From contig HG738139.1 in NCBI GenBank assembly GCA_000499405.2, forward strand, positions 9,820,616 to 9,884,615: a DNA stretch of 64,000 nucleotides, in the 5' to 3' direction. The DNA is from Onchocerca volvulus. Its lineage: Eukaryota > Nematoda > Chromadorea > Rhabditida > Onchocercidae. The notes under the pieces were generated by a model. The model had not been told where the DNA came from, searched no databases, and saw nothing but the letters and a program-made list of their open reading frames with translations. A program made the position numbers and the translations under genes. Shown here piece after piece: positions 1 through 11,904 of the stretch; position 1 is the first letter of the stretch; every line of letters begins with the position of its first letter.

Positions 1-200
1 ATTTTTTTGATCGTAATTAGGAAAAAAATGCATAAAAATCAAAAGATCAAAAGATATTTCATCCTAGAAAAAGAATTCTTTCGCATAATTATACGAAATA
101 TAACAGAAATTTTGCATAATTCCTTGAAAAAAGGTAATGTTTAGAAATGACAAACGATAACTTTTATATCATTTGAAAATTATGGCAGAGATTCACTTAC

Positions 201-3200
201 TGAACGATATCGATGTAAGTTGCATTCGGTGAATGGAATAGTGATACCGATACTTCGAGGATCTGGGAATTCCTCAGGACCTGCTCGACATTCCTTTTTA
301 TGAAAATGATCCATAATGAAGACATATCCATCAAATGGATTCCTTGTTGATGCCCGAACTCCAATTCGATCCGGACCGCAGATTATGTCAGGTGTGCCGG
401 GTCCTATTAAGTAATGTTAATTTAGGCCAATACATTGGTTCTTAACGAGGAATCTTAAATTGTGAGAATTATACATATATTGTTCAAATATATTGGATTT
501 GGAGAATCGATTACACCTTTAGAGATTCTAACTAATTGGCAGATATGTAACTTCACAGATAATTTTTTTTTTTTTTTTTTTTAGGACAAAAGAAATACTT
601 TCAAATTACTATTAGATTCACTTTATTAAAAATGCTACAGGTATTTTAATTGCAATGAAAATCGAAAATCAGTTTCGAAAACCAATCCATGGATTGCGGA
701 TGAATTCATGGATTGCAAAATAAATTTGAATTTTCAAGAATGAATCAAAAGCGTACTAAATTCGGTTTTACACATATCCCACGTAAGTGAATCTGCAAGA
801 TTTCTGCTCAGTTCATCGAAGGATTCAACCGTAAGCACTCTTGATGGATTTCCGGCTATCTGAAATCTTCAACAATATAAATTCCATCATTTAGTAATAA
901 AGTGATTTGAATCCTGTGCCAAGAAAGAGTGAATTTCTACTAACCATGGGTGATACAGATATCAATAATTACCTGACGAGACAGGTATCAGTAATTACCT
1001 GGTGTAACTGATGCACGTTGACTAAATTGGTTACGCCAATTGCATATAGCATCACATGGGCATCTCTCAATCGTTGTGCTTCCTCGGCAACACTATCCTG
1101 AGACTGACCATCGGTCACTACTACTGCTACCTTCGGAATATCACCACCTCGCGCTTCCTAAAAATGATTTCAGGATTAGAAATTAGATGATGACTCCGCT
1201 AATAATTAATCAAATCAATAACTCGCTACAATATCTTTCAAAAAGTATTGTTAATTACTGCCATAATTATACAATCTGCTTATGAATAAAATACTGATTT
1301 CTTTTATACAATAATCTCCAGGGATTTCTGAATTTCAGATTATTTCCAGAAAAATTTCAGTACCTGAAAACCTCGTTCCAAAACAAATTTAAGCGCAGCT
1401 CCCGTATTTGTTGCACCTGATAAATATTTAATCCGATTGATAGCCCATTCCATCTGAATAATAATTTATTTTGAAAAATAAAAAAATTCGAAAACCAATT
1501 TTGCACAATCTTCTAGAATGATGTCATATCATTTCATTGATACATCTACAAAAAGCCTTATCGTCATGTCTGCTAATTATAGAAAATGAAGCAAACTGAA
1601 TCTCGGAAGTATATTAAGTAAATCAATAAAAAATTATGGGAGCAATCCAAATCACTTATCATCCAAACAATAATTGTTATCACTGGAAACTGTGTTTGTG
1701 TTAGGTACATTTTTCTGGTATGATCGGAAGTCAGTCTAATTGAATGGAGGAAATTTTGATGATTTCAGCAGATTGACCTTCTGTAATTTTCCTAGCGAAA
1801 ACTTAATTTCTTCATAATAAATGAAAATTTGTTCACAATAAATGAATCAATGTTTAAAAAAATCGCTTTTACTTTTGATTGATTTGTATAATTTTCCTGA
1901 ATCTCTTTGAATTCAACAGAATTTTTGTATTCATAAAATAGGTAAATAAACTGCCAGAGTAGTGGAAATTAAAAATGACCGTTTTTCTTTAATTCAGCAA
2001 TTTAAACATAAGTATATTGTCTTTTTCCTTTGATACTTGACTACTTTACTATTTCTATTAGTTACTTTTCTGATTAATCAACTAATTAACTTATCAGACA
2101 ACTACTAATCCATACAAAAATCAAATTCCTTCATACATCGGGAAAGTGTTATTGCTAAGAAAATAGTCTTAGCCAACTGAAGAGTAAGAATAAACTGAAA
2201 ATTAGAAAAACTTTTTTTGCAAATTCAAAAATTCATTAATCATTTTTAAACATTGTCCTAAGAATTACTGTTATTAAGATGGCCTATTTTTGATATCTGG
2301 AATTGTTGGTTTAATTGAAAAAAAAAAAGAATAATAAAGCAGTCCCAACGTAATAATAGAATCAGTAAACCGAAAAAAGACTAAACTTTTCCGGCAAAAT
2401 GTCAGTTAAAGTGTTAATATTTTTTAAAATCTACCAAAGGTGAAGTCACTTATCTTTTTAAAATCTTTTTCAAAAAATTAATAATGATTGGTAAGCACTC
2501 ATTAAATAAAAAACTACAGAAACAATTCCATAAACGATTAGAAAAAACGACATGGCATTTTCCAGTTCCGCTCCCAAAAAATGTTGATTAGTAAAAAATT
2601 ATTGATTAAAATGTTGCTCAATCTATGTTAGAAAAATGGTACCATGAACTAATTATTGATGTGAAGAAAAAATATTGAAAAATAGCATAAAATCAATAGT
2701 TGTTGAATTTCCGAACTCATTTACATTTAAAATAACATATTTAATGAGAAAAAATCAAAATTAAAAATAATTGGTGTTATTCATTAGGTAATGAATTGTG
2801 AGTAGCAGTATAATTGCTATAATTAAGCCAAAATTCGAATTTGCAAACTTTGGAATTTTTTTGTTATCAGATAAAATTACCTATTTACAAAGCTTTTAAA
2901 AAATTCATTCGATACTCTGATAATTTTTCCAGTTTCCATATATCATTCTTAGAAAACATTTTTTTGTTTACAAAAAGCAGTTTATCACCGAAAATTGCAC
3001 CCAAAAAAAGAAAAAAAGAATTTCCAAAGACATTCGATAGATAAATAGGCAATTTTAATTAAACAATTTGATTTTCACACTTGGAAAACTCCTTTTTCTG
3101 ACTGATTTTGCCACTTCCGGTAGTTCGGTGCAAGAAAGAAGGAAAGAAATTAGGTTAAGACAATTAGAAAAATAAAATCATTATCAATTAATCTCAACTT

Positions 3201-5261
3201 TAACGCTTTGAACAAGAAAGATCTACTTCTATGAATCAGTTCTTGAAAAATGCAGTACGATTGATTTTAAAATTTAGGATTAAAATGCTTAATAGATTGA
3301 TCGAAGATAATATCTCTTTATCATCAGCCGAAATATGAGCATTATTTATAAGGAGATACTAATAAACTCAATTTCCAATACGTGTGATATTTTTTAATGA
3401 TCTTTAAATCGAATCATGAAATTTAATCAGAACATCCTTCTTCCTTTATCCATTTCATTGAAATTCGAAATTCAAAATGCCACAACGGTGGTCTAACCAC
3501 ATTATTAATGATTACAGTTAATCTGACAAAAAGAATTGTCATTCTGAACAGATTTTTTAACAATTCCTTCAACTGTGTTTAAATCGATTTAAATGAAAAA
3601 CATTTGTTTGATCTATTTAATTTTATTCATTGTAAAAAATGGTCTTCCAAGTAAGACTTTCTATTATCAATAATTTATTTCTTTGAAGATAATACTCTTA
3701 TCAATATTACTGATAAAAGCTTGACAAATTTTAGTTTCTGTTAATCATATCGCAGTTTCATGATATTTCGAAACAGAGAAATCATGTCACATAGCTTGTG
3801 TAGTACAAGTATCAAAGAATTTGGTATTTAACGGATAGTTCTTGAAAAATGATAATCATGCATTTCTTTCAGAATATTTAATTGAATTATTAATTAAATT
3901 AATTAATGCTTTGAAGTATTAGAATGATCGATTAACTTCGATACAACTTTTTTTCGGCATCTATGTTTGAAATGATTCACGATGACAGCCATCAAACTGT
4001 CAGTACTAATCCAATGTTTAACATTTCAGTTGAAATGAAGTTAGAATATCAAGTCAAAATATGCCAAAAATATTTTGAAATTAGAAACGATCGAGGAAAA
4101 GGAAAAAGAAACCTGATTGGAATGAGTGTATTGATTAAGCGTAATTTCAAATTGAGGCCTTTCGGCATACTGAATGATACCCATTCGGCTTCCTTCTTCG
4201 GAGATATTTATCCGTTGAAGTATATGTATTGTGAAATCGAGCTATAATATAATGAATAAATTAAAGAGATTTCTACTTTATGTATCTTATATCGAATAAC
4301 TGGAAATAAGGATTTGATTGATATTTGAAGAGTGTTATCTGTAAACCAGTCTGCTCAGAAGAACATTAAACATCTATCAAATTAAGAACAGCTAAATTTC
4401 ATTTCTCTAATATTTGATCGATGGTAGCAAGTAACATTTAAGTTTTAATTTTAAGAATTCTGAATAGAACTGGAGATTTTCAATAATAGAAAAATGAGTG
4501 GAAATTTTTGACAAAATTGAAATTTCAAATTCTGAATTCTTCTTACAAGCCAAAACTTACTAGTAACTGGAAAGTTTCATCGCCAATAGAACCTGAACCA
4601 TCCAAGACAAGTATCAAATCGACGCTTTTATTTGTTATGCAATCTGTTCATTTGCAACTCGTGATTAAATTCAGTTTTAGACTTTTAAACTATTATACAG
4701 TTGAATGAATATAAAGAATAAAACTGGATTAAGATTTTTTCTATACTTTTAGACGACTTGAAAATTTTGAGAATTTAATCGTCAACAATGTTTGTCATGA
4801 AACTCGACAAAAGTTCATCAGATCACTGCATGCACCAATAGTAGCAATATGAATGATATCACCAACTGATAACATCAGTAACAATAGTTATAATACAGGA
4901 GTGATTTATTTTTAGATATTTGCAACATAAATTTACTATTCAGATGAATTTAGAACATTTTATCCTACGAAATGAATATCACATCAAATTCCTCACCTTT
5001 GATTATCTCAGCATCGATGAGGGAATTATCAATCGGTATGGTCTTCACATTACATACCAGGCTCTGTAAAGGTTGGATATAGCTCAACCTGCGTGAAAAC
5101 AAATGAAAGACAATAACTTCTTGCATACTACAAAATACAGTAATTAATTTGAAATTGCTAAATAATTTAATGAGTTAATTGAAATAACCTACAATGACAG
5201 TTCCGGTCACAATACAGAGCAAATTTCGTGAAAAGAATATTCCAGTGCCCCTTAACACCAT
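201..5261 (-). CDS. cut-6: vWA + ZP domain cuticlin (CUT-6-like), 3' end beyond window
   Basis: Likely a secreted cuticle component. Phase-consistent exons, in coding order: 4561-4625, 4113-4241, 1364-1453, 999-1157, 757-859 and 201-403. The first carries the vWA MIDAS motif DGSGSIG after VDLILVL; later ones carry GIIQYAE, SGATNTGAAL and VVVTDGQSQD, the rest of an integrin-type vWA fold. The last exon begins a ZP domain (CGPDRIGV, then GYVFIMDHF and KKECRAGPEEFPDPRSIGI). vWA followed by ZP is the architecture of C. elegans CUT-6. Most of the ZP domain, any furin site and the membrane anchor lie left of base 1. The N-terminus is uncertain: an exon starting with ATG at 5261 (MVLRGTGIFF, then a hydrophobic stretch) looks like a signal peptide, and an exon lies near 5005-5088, but I could not join them to 4625 in one clear phase. 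The 2.66-kb intron (1454-4112) is unusually long for this window. The 757 donor was chosen because it alone keeps frame. Confidence 0.85.
958..1001. repeat. Short imperfect duplication overlapping a splice donor
   Basis: A 15-base stretch at 961-975 recurs with one mismatch at 987-1001, 26 bases apart. On the minus strand each copy reads CAGGTAATTA, so the vWA exon ending at 999 is followed by a second, almost identical donor 26 bases downstream. Using the second would add 26 nt and shift the frame. Confidence 0.7.
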
Positions 5262-5269
5262 CGCATTTC

Positions 5270-8200
5270 TGTAAAGTAACTGATTTGAGAATACGTGAAT
5301 GACAATGATGTCAACGTGAAATCGATGACTTCAATATCATATGCAGTTTCTTAATGAATAATAACAATAATGAAATTAGCATAATACTTTTTCCCGATTA
5401 TGATGTAATTTCCCGAGTTGCTAATGCATAATTTGATAATAATTGTGAGATTTATTTCATAATCCGTGATTCCGTGAAAAAATTGATTGAAAATGCGACA
5501 CTGAAATCCTTACAAACCTTGCTTTACTCATATTACTAATTCATTTGGCAGCATTTCTCTTAGGTGATGAGTTGCAAACAAATTGCAAAACTTTACCAAC
5601 AAACTGAATAATTGGAGAAATAATATTTCAATTGTAATAAATGATAATAACAAAAATTGACAAAAAAGAAATGAAATATTCGTAGAATATGAGAGAATCG
5701 AATATTCTTATGCAATTTTCGAAATTCAATGAACTGCTCAATAAACTGCTCCCAAGAATGTGTTCAAAAATTTTGGAGAAATTCAGTAAAATTCCCTAAA
5801 TTGTATTGCGTAAAATTATTAATTTGCCAATAATTTCATATTATTTATGCATGATGCAAAATATCTTAATGTGATAGATAACTCAAATTTAGTAAATTAT
5901 GACTTAAAAGACGAATTCGTTTTTATTCGGTTCTTTGCAAATTTTATAGCAAAATAAAGTTTGCAAAGAAGAGATTTTGACAATTTAATTCTTGTTAAAA
6001 ATTGCCAAAAAATATATCAAATTAGCCAGATTTCTAAATCATGCTGAATTAGAATTCTTTGACTACATTGATTTCTTATACTCTAATTCTTTAATTATTA
6101 AGAACAAAAAAAAGGTAAGAGTAATCATATGCATATGCAGTACTGATTCAAGAAGTTAAGAAAGTTTCAAATGGTGTCATGAGCACATTGCTCCATATAA
6201 ATATATGACAGTTTCGTGCAATTTTCCAAATTTTAATCATTTAAAATCTGTAATTTGAGTTCTAAATCAAATAAAAATCTGCTTTAGTAAATTTTAGAGG
6301 AATAATTAAATGAATGCAAGACTAAATATTTAAGGCGAAAAAAAGAGGTCAAAATGACCTGTCATATTTGAGGACCAAAGAGATGATCCAGAAATTCCAG
6401 TAGATAACATAATAAACAATAAGCATACATGGATATGAATTGCAAAGTTACATTCAATACATTGTATATTTAAATGAAAATTTTCTTAAATTCTGCAAAT
6501 TTTACGATATAAAATTCGCATGGTAATCGTATTAATTTTATAATTTCAGCAATAAAATTCAGCACATCACATCGCTTGAAAAGGTAATCTATCCATCCGC
6601 CGCCTAAAGTCTTTCCATTTACTCAAATTTCTTCTCTAATATCCTAGATTAGAAAGCAGGTTCCGAAGAGGAAAGGATCGTAAAATTTGTACTCGTATGG
6701 TTCTCATTTCATAATCGCATAGGAATCTCAAGAAAAATATTTCACTTCTTTCCTCTACATCATAAATGCATTTTAAAATTTCTCGTGAATTTGGTAAGAA
6801 GTAATAAAATCGAAAATGAACAGTAGTATTCTTTATACAAGTCTCTATTAACGAAATATTTCAGTGATTGAACATATTTTTTAAAATTTCACCAATTTTT
6901 AAATGTTCAATTTGCTAGAAGAAAATTAAAAGAATAGCAACATTTCTGCTGATTAGAAGAGTAAATGAATGTAAGGGAAGTAAAAGCAAAAGGCGAAATA
7001 AAAGATAGAAATGAAAAAAGTCCATCATCAAAATTAAAAAGGTCAGTCCGGTTTAAATGGTTATTCTGTAACGTACCGATATCACAATTTTTTTTTCTCT
7101 CTCACTAAGATAATGATGATAGTAGACAAAATCTGATAAAAAATGGTGAAGTTTTAAGAAATTCATTCAAATAATGATTATCAGCATGATTATTACATCA
7201 TTACCAATATTCTTCATTTTCAGCAAAGCTTAATATGTAATCTAATGATGATTTGATAACTTCACCTTTTATATTCTTAACAGGCGAGGAATTTCGAATA
7301 TCCTAGTATTAGTCGGGAATACATTCGAGATCAAAAGCCATGAGAAATGTTGGCATGCTATTTCCTGCCAATAATTTTGTCAGAATTATCAGCTGATGGC
7401 AAATCTACTGCATACATTTTTTTTAAATTTATATTTTGGTGATAAAAAATTTATACCAAAAATTATATTACTGGTGATAAATAAAGTAAAAAATGGATGA
7501 CTTAAGTAAAAAAAACAAGATAAACATTGCCGCCTAATCAGAATTAAATCAATTTCAGTGAGTCATCAATGAAGATGAAATAATAAAAAGTTATAAATCC
7601 AAGAGATTTAAATTTTTTGTTGTCAATCAGATATGTTTGTTGATAGAAAGCGGGACGATAGGAGTCATGAAAATGAAGATGAATCGTTTGCGATTAGAAC
7701 TGGAATGAGGATGAACAAGAAAAGGAAGAAATAGAATAAAGATCATTTATCACTAGGTTGGGTGGGTCAGTGAGTATAAAACAAACCTTTCCACTGATAA
7801 ATAGTTTGTAAAGATCTTCGTTTGAAAATTTTGCTCAGTGCATTATTCTCAGTCGGGATTAAATAGAATTCATGAATATGTACGTTAAGAGATGTTGTAG
7901 CGATAATATGAGCACGAAATATCAAAATTTTCAATTATTTCTATTATCAGGAAAAGCAATAGCAATGTTTAAATCAGGTTTTTGGATTAAATTTAAATAC
8001 CAAATCTTCATCGGATATTGAAAAAATTAATTGTAAAAATAATTTTCATCCACTTTTAAGAATCACTTTCTTGAAGTTACGGAAATGCTTTCTCTGTGAT
8101 TTTCTGTGACTCAACAACAAATACGATAATATATCTTTCTTGTACAATTACTTTTCATCAAAATTTAAAAATGTTGAATATGATTCTTTAGTAACGAATC

Positions 8201-11200
8201 TTACAAGATATTGGAAGTTAGAGCTTCTAATAATTATTTAAATGCAAATTAATTATGAATCATTTGCAGGAAATTTAAAAAAGCCTAAGACAATCAATCA
8301 AAGATAAATTATCTCCAAAAATCTCAAAAAAAAAAAAAAAAAAATCGATAATTGCATAATTTGCAAATGTCCTAAGTTCACCTAAGAACTATTAAAACTA
8401 CTACGTGTAACATATGTAATGCAATATTTTATCAATATATTTTAAAATACATTATATTTGAGGATTTTAAGAAAACTACTGAAATCTTGAAAGATACGTC
8501 ATTGGAGAAAGAAAAATTATAAAAAGGATAATGAAGATTTAAATCTTACAAATGAAGAATTTATTTTGGTGATTTTAATGAAATGCGAACAGTGTGCTGT
8601 TGGAGTGCGTCAAATGGGTACTGCGAACAATATTTTAGGTAATGTCTTCTCTTGGTAATGTCTTCTGACCGACTGGAAAAGATTTTGAAAAAATAACAAA
8701 CTGATTGACTAACTGAATCGAAATTCAATGATTAAATGACAATCATCTTTATTGCCCTTTTTTCATTTGCACAATAAAACAAATGAAAAGTAAATTAGAA
8801 ATAACTGAATATTTCAGCAATCGATGACGATATTTTTTGCTTGTGGTAAACATAATAATTTGTTCCATTTCTTCAAGGCTCTTTTCAATATTCATTAAGA
8901 AAAAGGGAAATTTCTAAATTCGTTTCCTTAAAATTCGACAATTTTGGATAGATATGGATTAAATGTGTAGTTAAATGATGAAAATAATGATATAATTATT
9001 ATGACAGTACCGTTAGAAACAGTTCAGAAAATCGCAATATTCCAGCAAGCATTGATTTCGCAGTCAATCGCTGAAAATAACCTCATTGATTTTTCCGAAC
9101 ATTGAAAATCTTGTAGATGGAAATGGAGGAAACTGAAAACAATCTATTGGTCAAAGATCTTATGTACTGTAAAATGCGACCAGGATTTAAAATCGAAGAA
9201 ATATTATCTTGGAGAAATCGCACAGCACAATCTGCCATTGAACTATAGGCAATGGCACACAAATGAGATGTTGGTATTTTCAAATTCTTTTTGACATACG
9301 TTTTAAAGTTCCGTTCAAAAATTTTACAGACAAATTTCATGAGATTACCGAATTTTTTCAGGTAATGAATAAATCAACTTCACAATATTTACTGCAAGAG
9401 ATAGACGCATTTTTATTGATGGATTTATGCATAACAGAAAAATTTTTACGAATTTCAAGTACACAAAAACATGAAAATAGTTTTTTTTTTTTTTTTTTCA
9501 GAAAGTTCGTTCGAATAATTTTTGGAATGTTGGAAAGATTTTCAGTGTGGAAAACATTTACTTGTAAGAAATTACTTCTTACTACAAACATAGTTAAATG
9601 CTTCTAAACTGTCTAATTAAAATAGTATCAATTATTACTCACTGAAGTATGATATAACTTAGGATGAAATATGCTTGATTATGGAGAATACAACAAATTC
9701 AAATGAACAACAGAAAGTAATACTCATAAAAAATTTAATACATCATCTATTTGCAACAAAATTCCTTGGCGCAAAACTCCTTGCAGAGGATCCAAAATCT
9801 TTACAAACATCGTTTTGAAGCAATCAATTACTTTCTTTTTTTAAATTCATTTTACAATGACTATAGAAAAGGTTATTTTGTTAAATTAATTTCAAAGTTT
9901 TTCTAACAAAGATGAGATTGTTTTAGATCTACGGATTAATTTCAACAAATTTCTCAATAAAGATAACAAAATTCCTCTAAAAGTATTTCTAGGTCGCCGA
10001 GATACTACGCAAAATTCATTGGTTTACCATTCTAAAAACAAATAAACTCATAACCATCAATCATTATTTTACCCAACACTAAAATCATTGATGAAGGAAA
10101 AAAAGGAAATTATTGATAATTTAATTTGTTTTTGCTAAACTTTAATAATCATAACCTTGCTGTCGCTTGAACATTAATGAAAAATTTCAACTTTTCACAA
10201 GATTTATTGTAACAGAGTTTAAAGAAAAGAAAATTAAGCTCTCCACCACCTTAAAAATTCCATTTTTATATAGAGTAATTCACTAAGAAAAAGTATGAAA
10301 AGATAGATGAATGAAGTGGGAAGCACACTTTTCCCGCTTTTCCTTCACAAAGCGATGAAAAAGAAAAAGTGTGATTTGTTGAAACAAATAGTAAAAAAAA
10401 AAACTTTATTTGAACTTTAAAAATTCGGAAGAAATCCTTTTTCAGTTTAGTTTTTTCTAAAAATTATATTGCAGAAATTCCTCACCGTTCATTGTTCGCT
10501 CATTTTTATTTCATTTATTCAACATAACTTCAAATAAAGGTAAGAATGAAATAACGGAAGTTCTAATTCCGAACTTTTATCCAGTTGATTGATTGCAATG
10601 TCATTCAATTTATTCTCCACAAAAACTTGTTATTCGCTGATCGCTGCTGTTGCTGCCATCATCCCATTGGACATTATACTGCTCAGCAAAATTATTCGAA
10701 GATATAAACGAAGACTCGAAAAGATTGAACATTTACGACAACGATAAAAAGAAATATGCTATTTTGACTTGAACAAGCTCTGTGATATGGAAGAAATGAG
10801 AAAAAAACTATCATGTGAGAAAGAGAAGAACGGTACATTTGCTGGAAGAGTGAATTCTTTCGAAAGTTCGCAATTTCCACAATTGATTTCAACATTTTTA
10901 ACGAAATCATCAGAGCTGCACATCTGCGGCCAGTGGAATGAATGCACAGTGGGAACTCTCCGGAAAAATCACTAAAGCCTTCTGTTTAATTGAGTTGAGT
11001 TCTGTATTTTCTTGACCTGATTTAATCTTTTCAAAATCTACATCATCCCGCACTTGAATCGCACTCGATGATTGCCGATTCTGCATCGCAATAAAATGGT
11101 AAAGCTGAATATGCAGTAGATTTCAAGTAATTCTAGAGGACCAATTTATCATTAATTGACTGTTCACAGCATTATGAAAGAGCTCAAAATTTAATTCTAA

Positions 11201-11370
11201 ATTTGAAAGAAAAAAATACTTATAAAATTCCTTTAACCACAACGGAAATAAATTGAGTGTTTTCTAAAGAATGCAAAAAAAAAAAAAAAAAAAAAAAAAA
11301 CTGACAAAACGAGGAGAGAGAAATCTCCGTGTTTTTGTTTAAGCGATATAAGATTAGCTATATTATATAA
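5270..11370. other. Gene-poor interval, left part
   Basis: No exon with convincing coding content or recognisable protein was found on either strand. The stretch is AT-rich with homopolymer runs (for example an A-run near 8327-8343). The longest open frames, around 9083-9607 and 10692-10975, overlap each other in several frames and have low-complexity translations. A 27-base A-run sits at about 11275-11300. It may hold promoters for the flanking genes or unseen 5' exons of the minus-strand cuticlin. Confidence 0.5.
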
Positions 11371-11499
11371 ATTAGTGATAACATATCATTGATTAAATCG
11401 ATAATTAGTGATTTTTCTCTCTCTTATTGCCCTTTCTTATTCTCTTTAATTTCCCTTCGCGGATCGTTTTTTAACGATTATCTATCATTTGAATTTTCA

Positions 11500-11800
11500 G
11501 AAATAGAAAATGCCACTTATGGCAATGTCCTTTTGCAGCATTGTCACCAAATTCCTGAAGGATCGATCGATCGATCCCTTCCTCCCCGCACCTCTCCAAA
11601 TCTCGGCCCTCGCTCTGTTTGTCTTTCCTTTTTCATTTCTTTTTTCCGGCTAGCCGTATTGTATTTCCATGCTCGGCCATCCTAACGATTAGCTGAAGGA
11701 AGTGGTGCGCGTGATTGGGACGGAGAGCGATGATTGGAACTTTCTTCGTGTTGAACTTGGTATCAGGATTTGCGTGAGGGGCCTAGCTCTTGCTTCGCTA
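11500..11800. promoter_or_regulatory. GC-richer patch with GATC palindrome
   Basis: This patch is visibly richer in G and C than the surrounding several kilobases. It contains an 18-base perfect palindrome of repeated GATC units at 11560-11577. Neither strand gives a convincing exon: the minus strand stops early in each frame checked, and the plus-strand frame has a skewed, non-conserved-looking translation. It may be a promoter or enhancer for the MATH-BTB gene downstream, but that is inference from composition and position only. Confidence 0.35.
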
Positions 11801-11831
11801 TTTAGACAGATATTCTGGTGATAAGCGATAG

Positions 11832-11903
11832 TACGTGGAAATATTCAAGAAATATCACGTGTGTCTACGTGAAAGAAATACCACGTGTGTGCGCATCCAC
11901 GTG
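11832..11903. promoter_or_regulatory. Cluster of CACGTG / TACGTG E-box-like sites
   Basis: Three palindromic CACGTG sites lie at 11856-11861, 11882-11887 and 11898-11903, with TACGTG variants at 11832-11837 and 11866-11871: five related sites in 72 bases. CACGTG is the canonical binding site of bHLH and bHLH-ZIP factors (Myc/Max-, USF-, HLH-30/TFEB-type). No gene overlaps. The nearest downstream start is 2.1 kb away (MATH-BTB gene, plus strand). A regulatory role is inferred from clustering. Confidence 0.45.
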
Positions 11904-11904
11904 A

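Noticed and set aside
3963..4247. Plus-strand open frame of 94 codons
   Set aside because: It is antisense to the minus-strand vWA exon at 4113-4241, whose translation matches the vWA fold and whose phases close.
9083..9607. Overlapping open frames on both strands
   Set aside because: Three frames overlap, translations are low complexity with homopolymer-coded runs, and no splice partners or family pattern were found.
10692..10975. Open frames on both strands, about 62-72 codons
   Set aside because: Mutually antisense and short; no conserved motif. The plus frame has no credible splice context.
11389..11685. 98-codon plus-strand frame in the GC-richer patch
   Set aside because: Translation looks like noncoding sequence (Ser/Phe/Arg-rich, no motif), and the GC rise better fits a regulatory patch.
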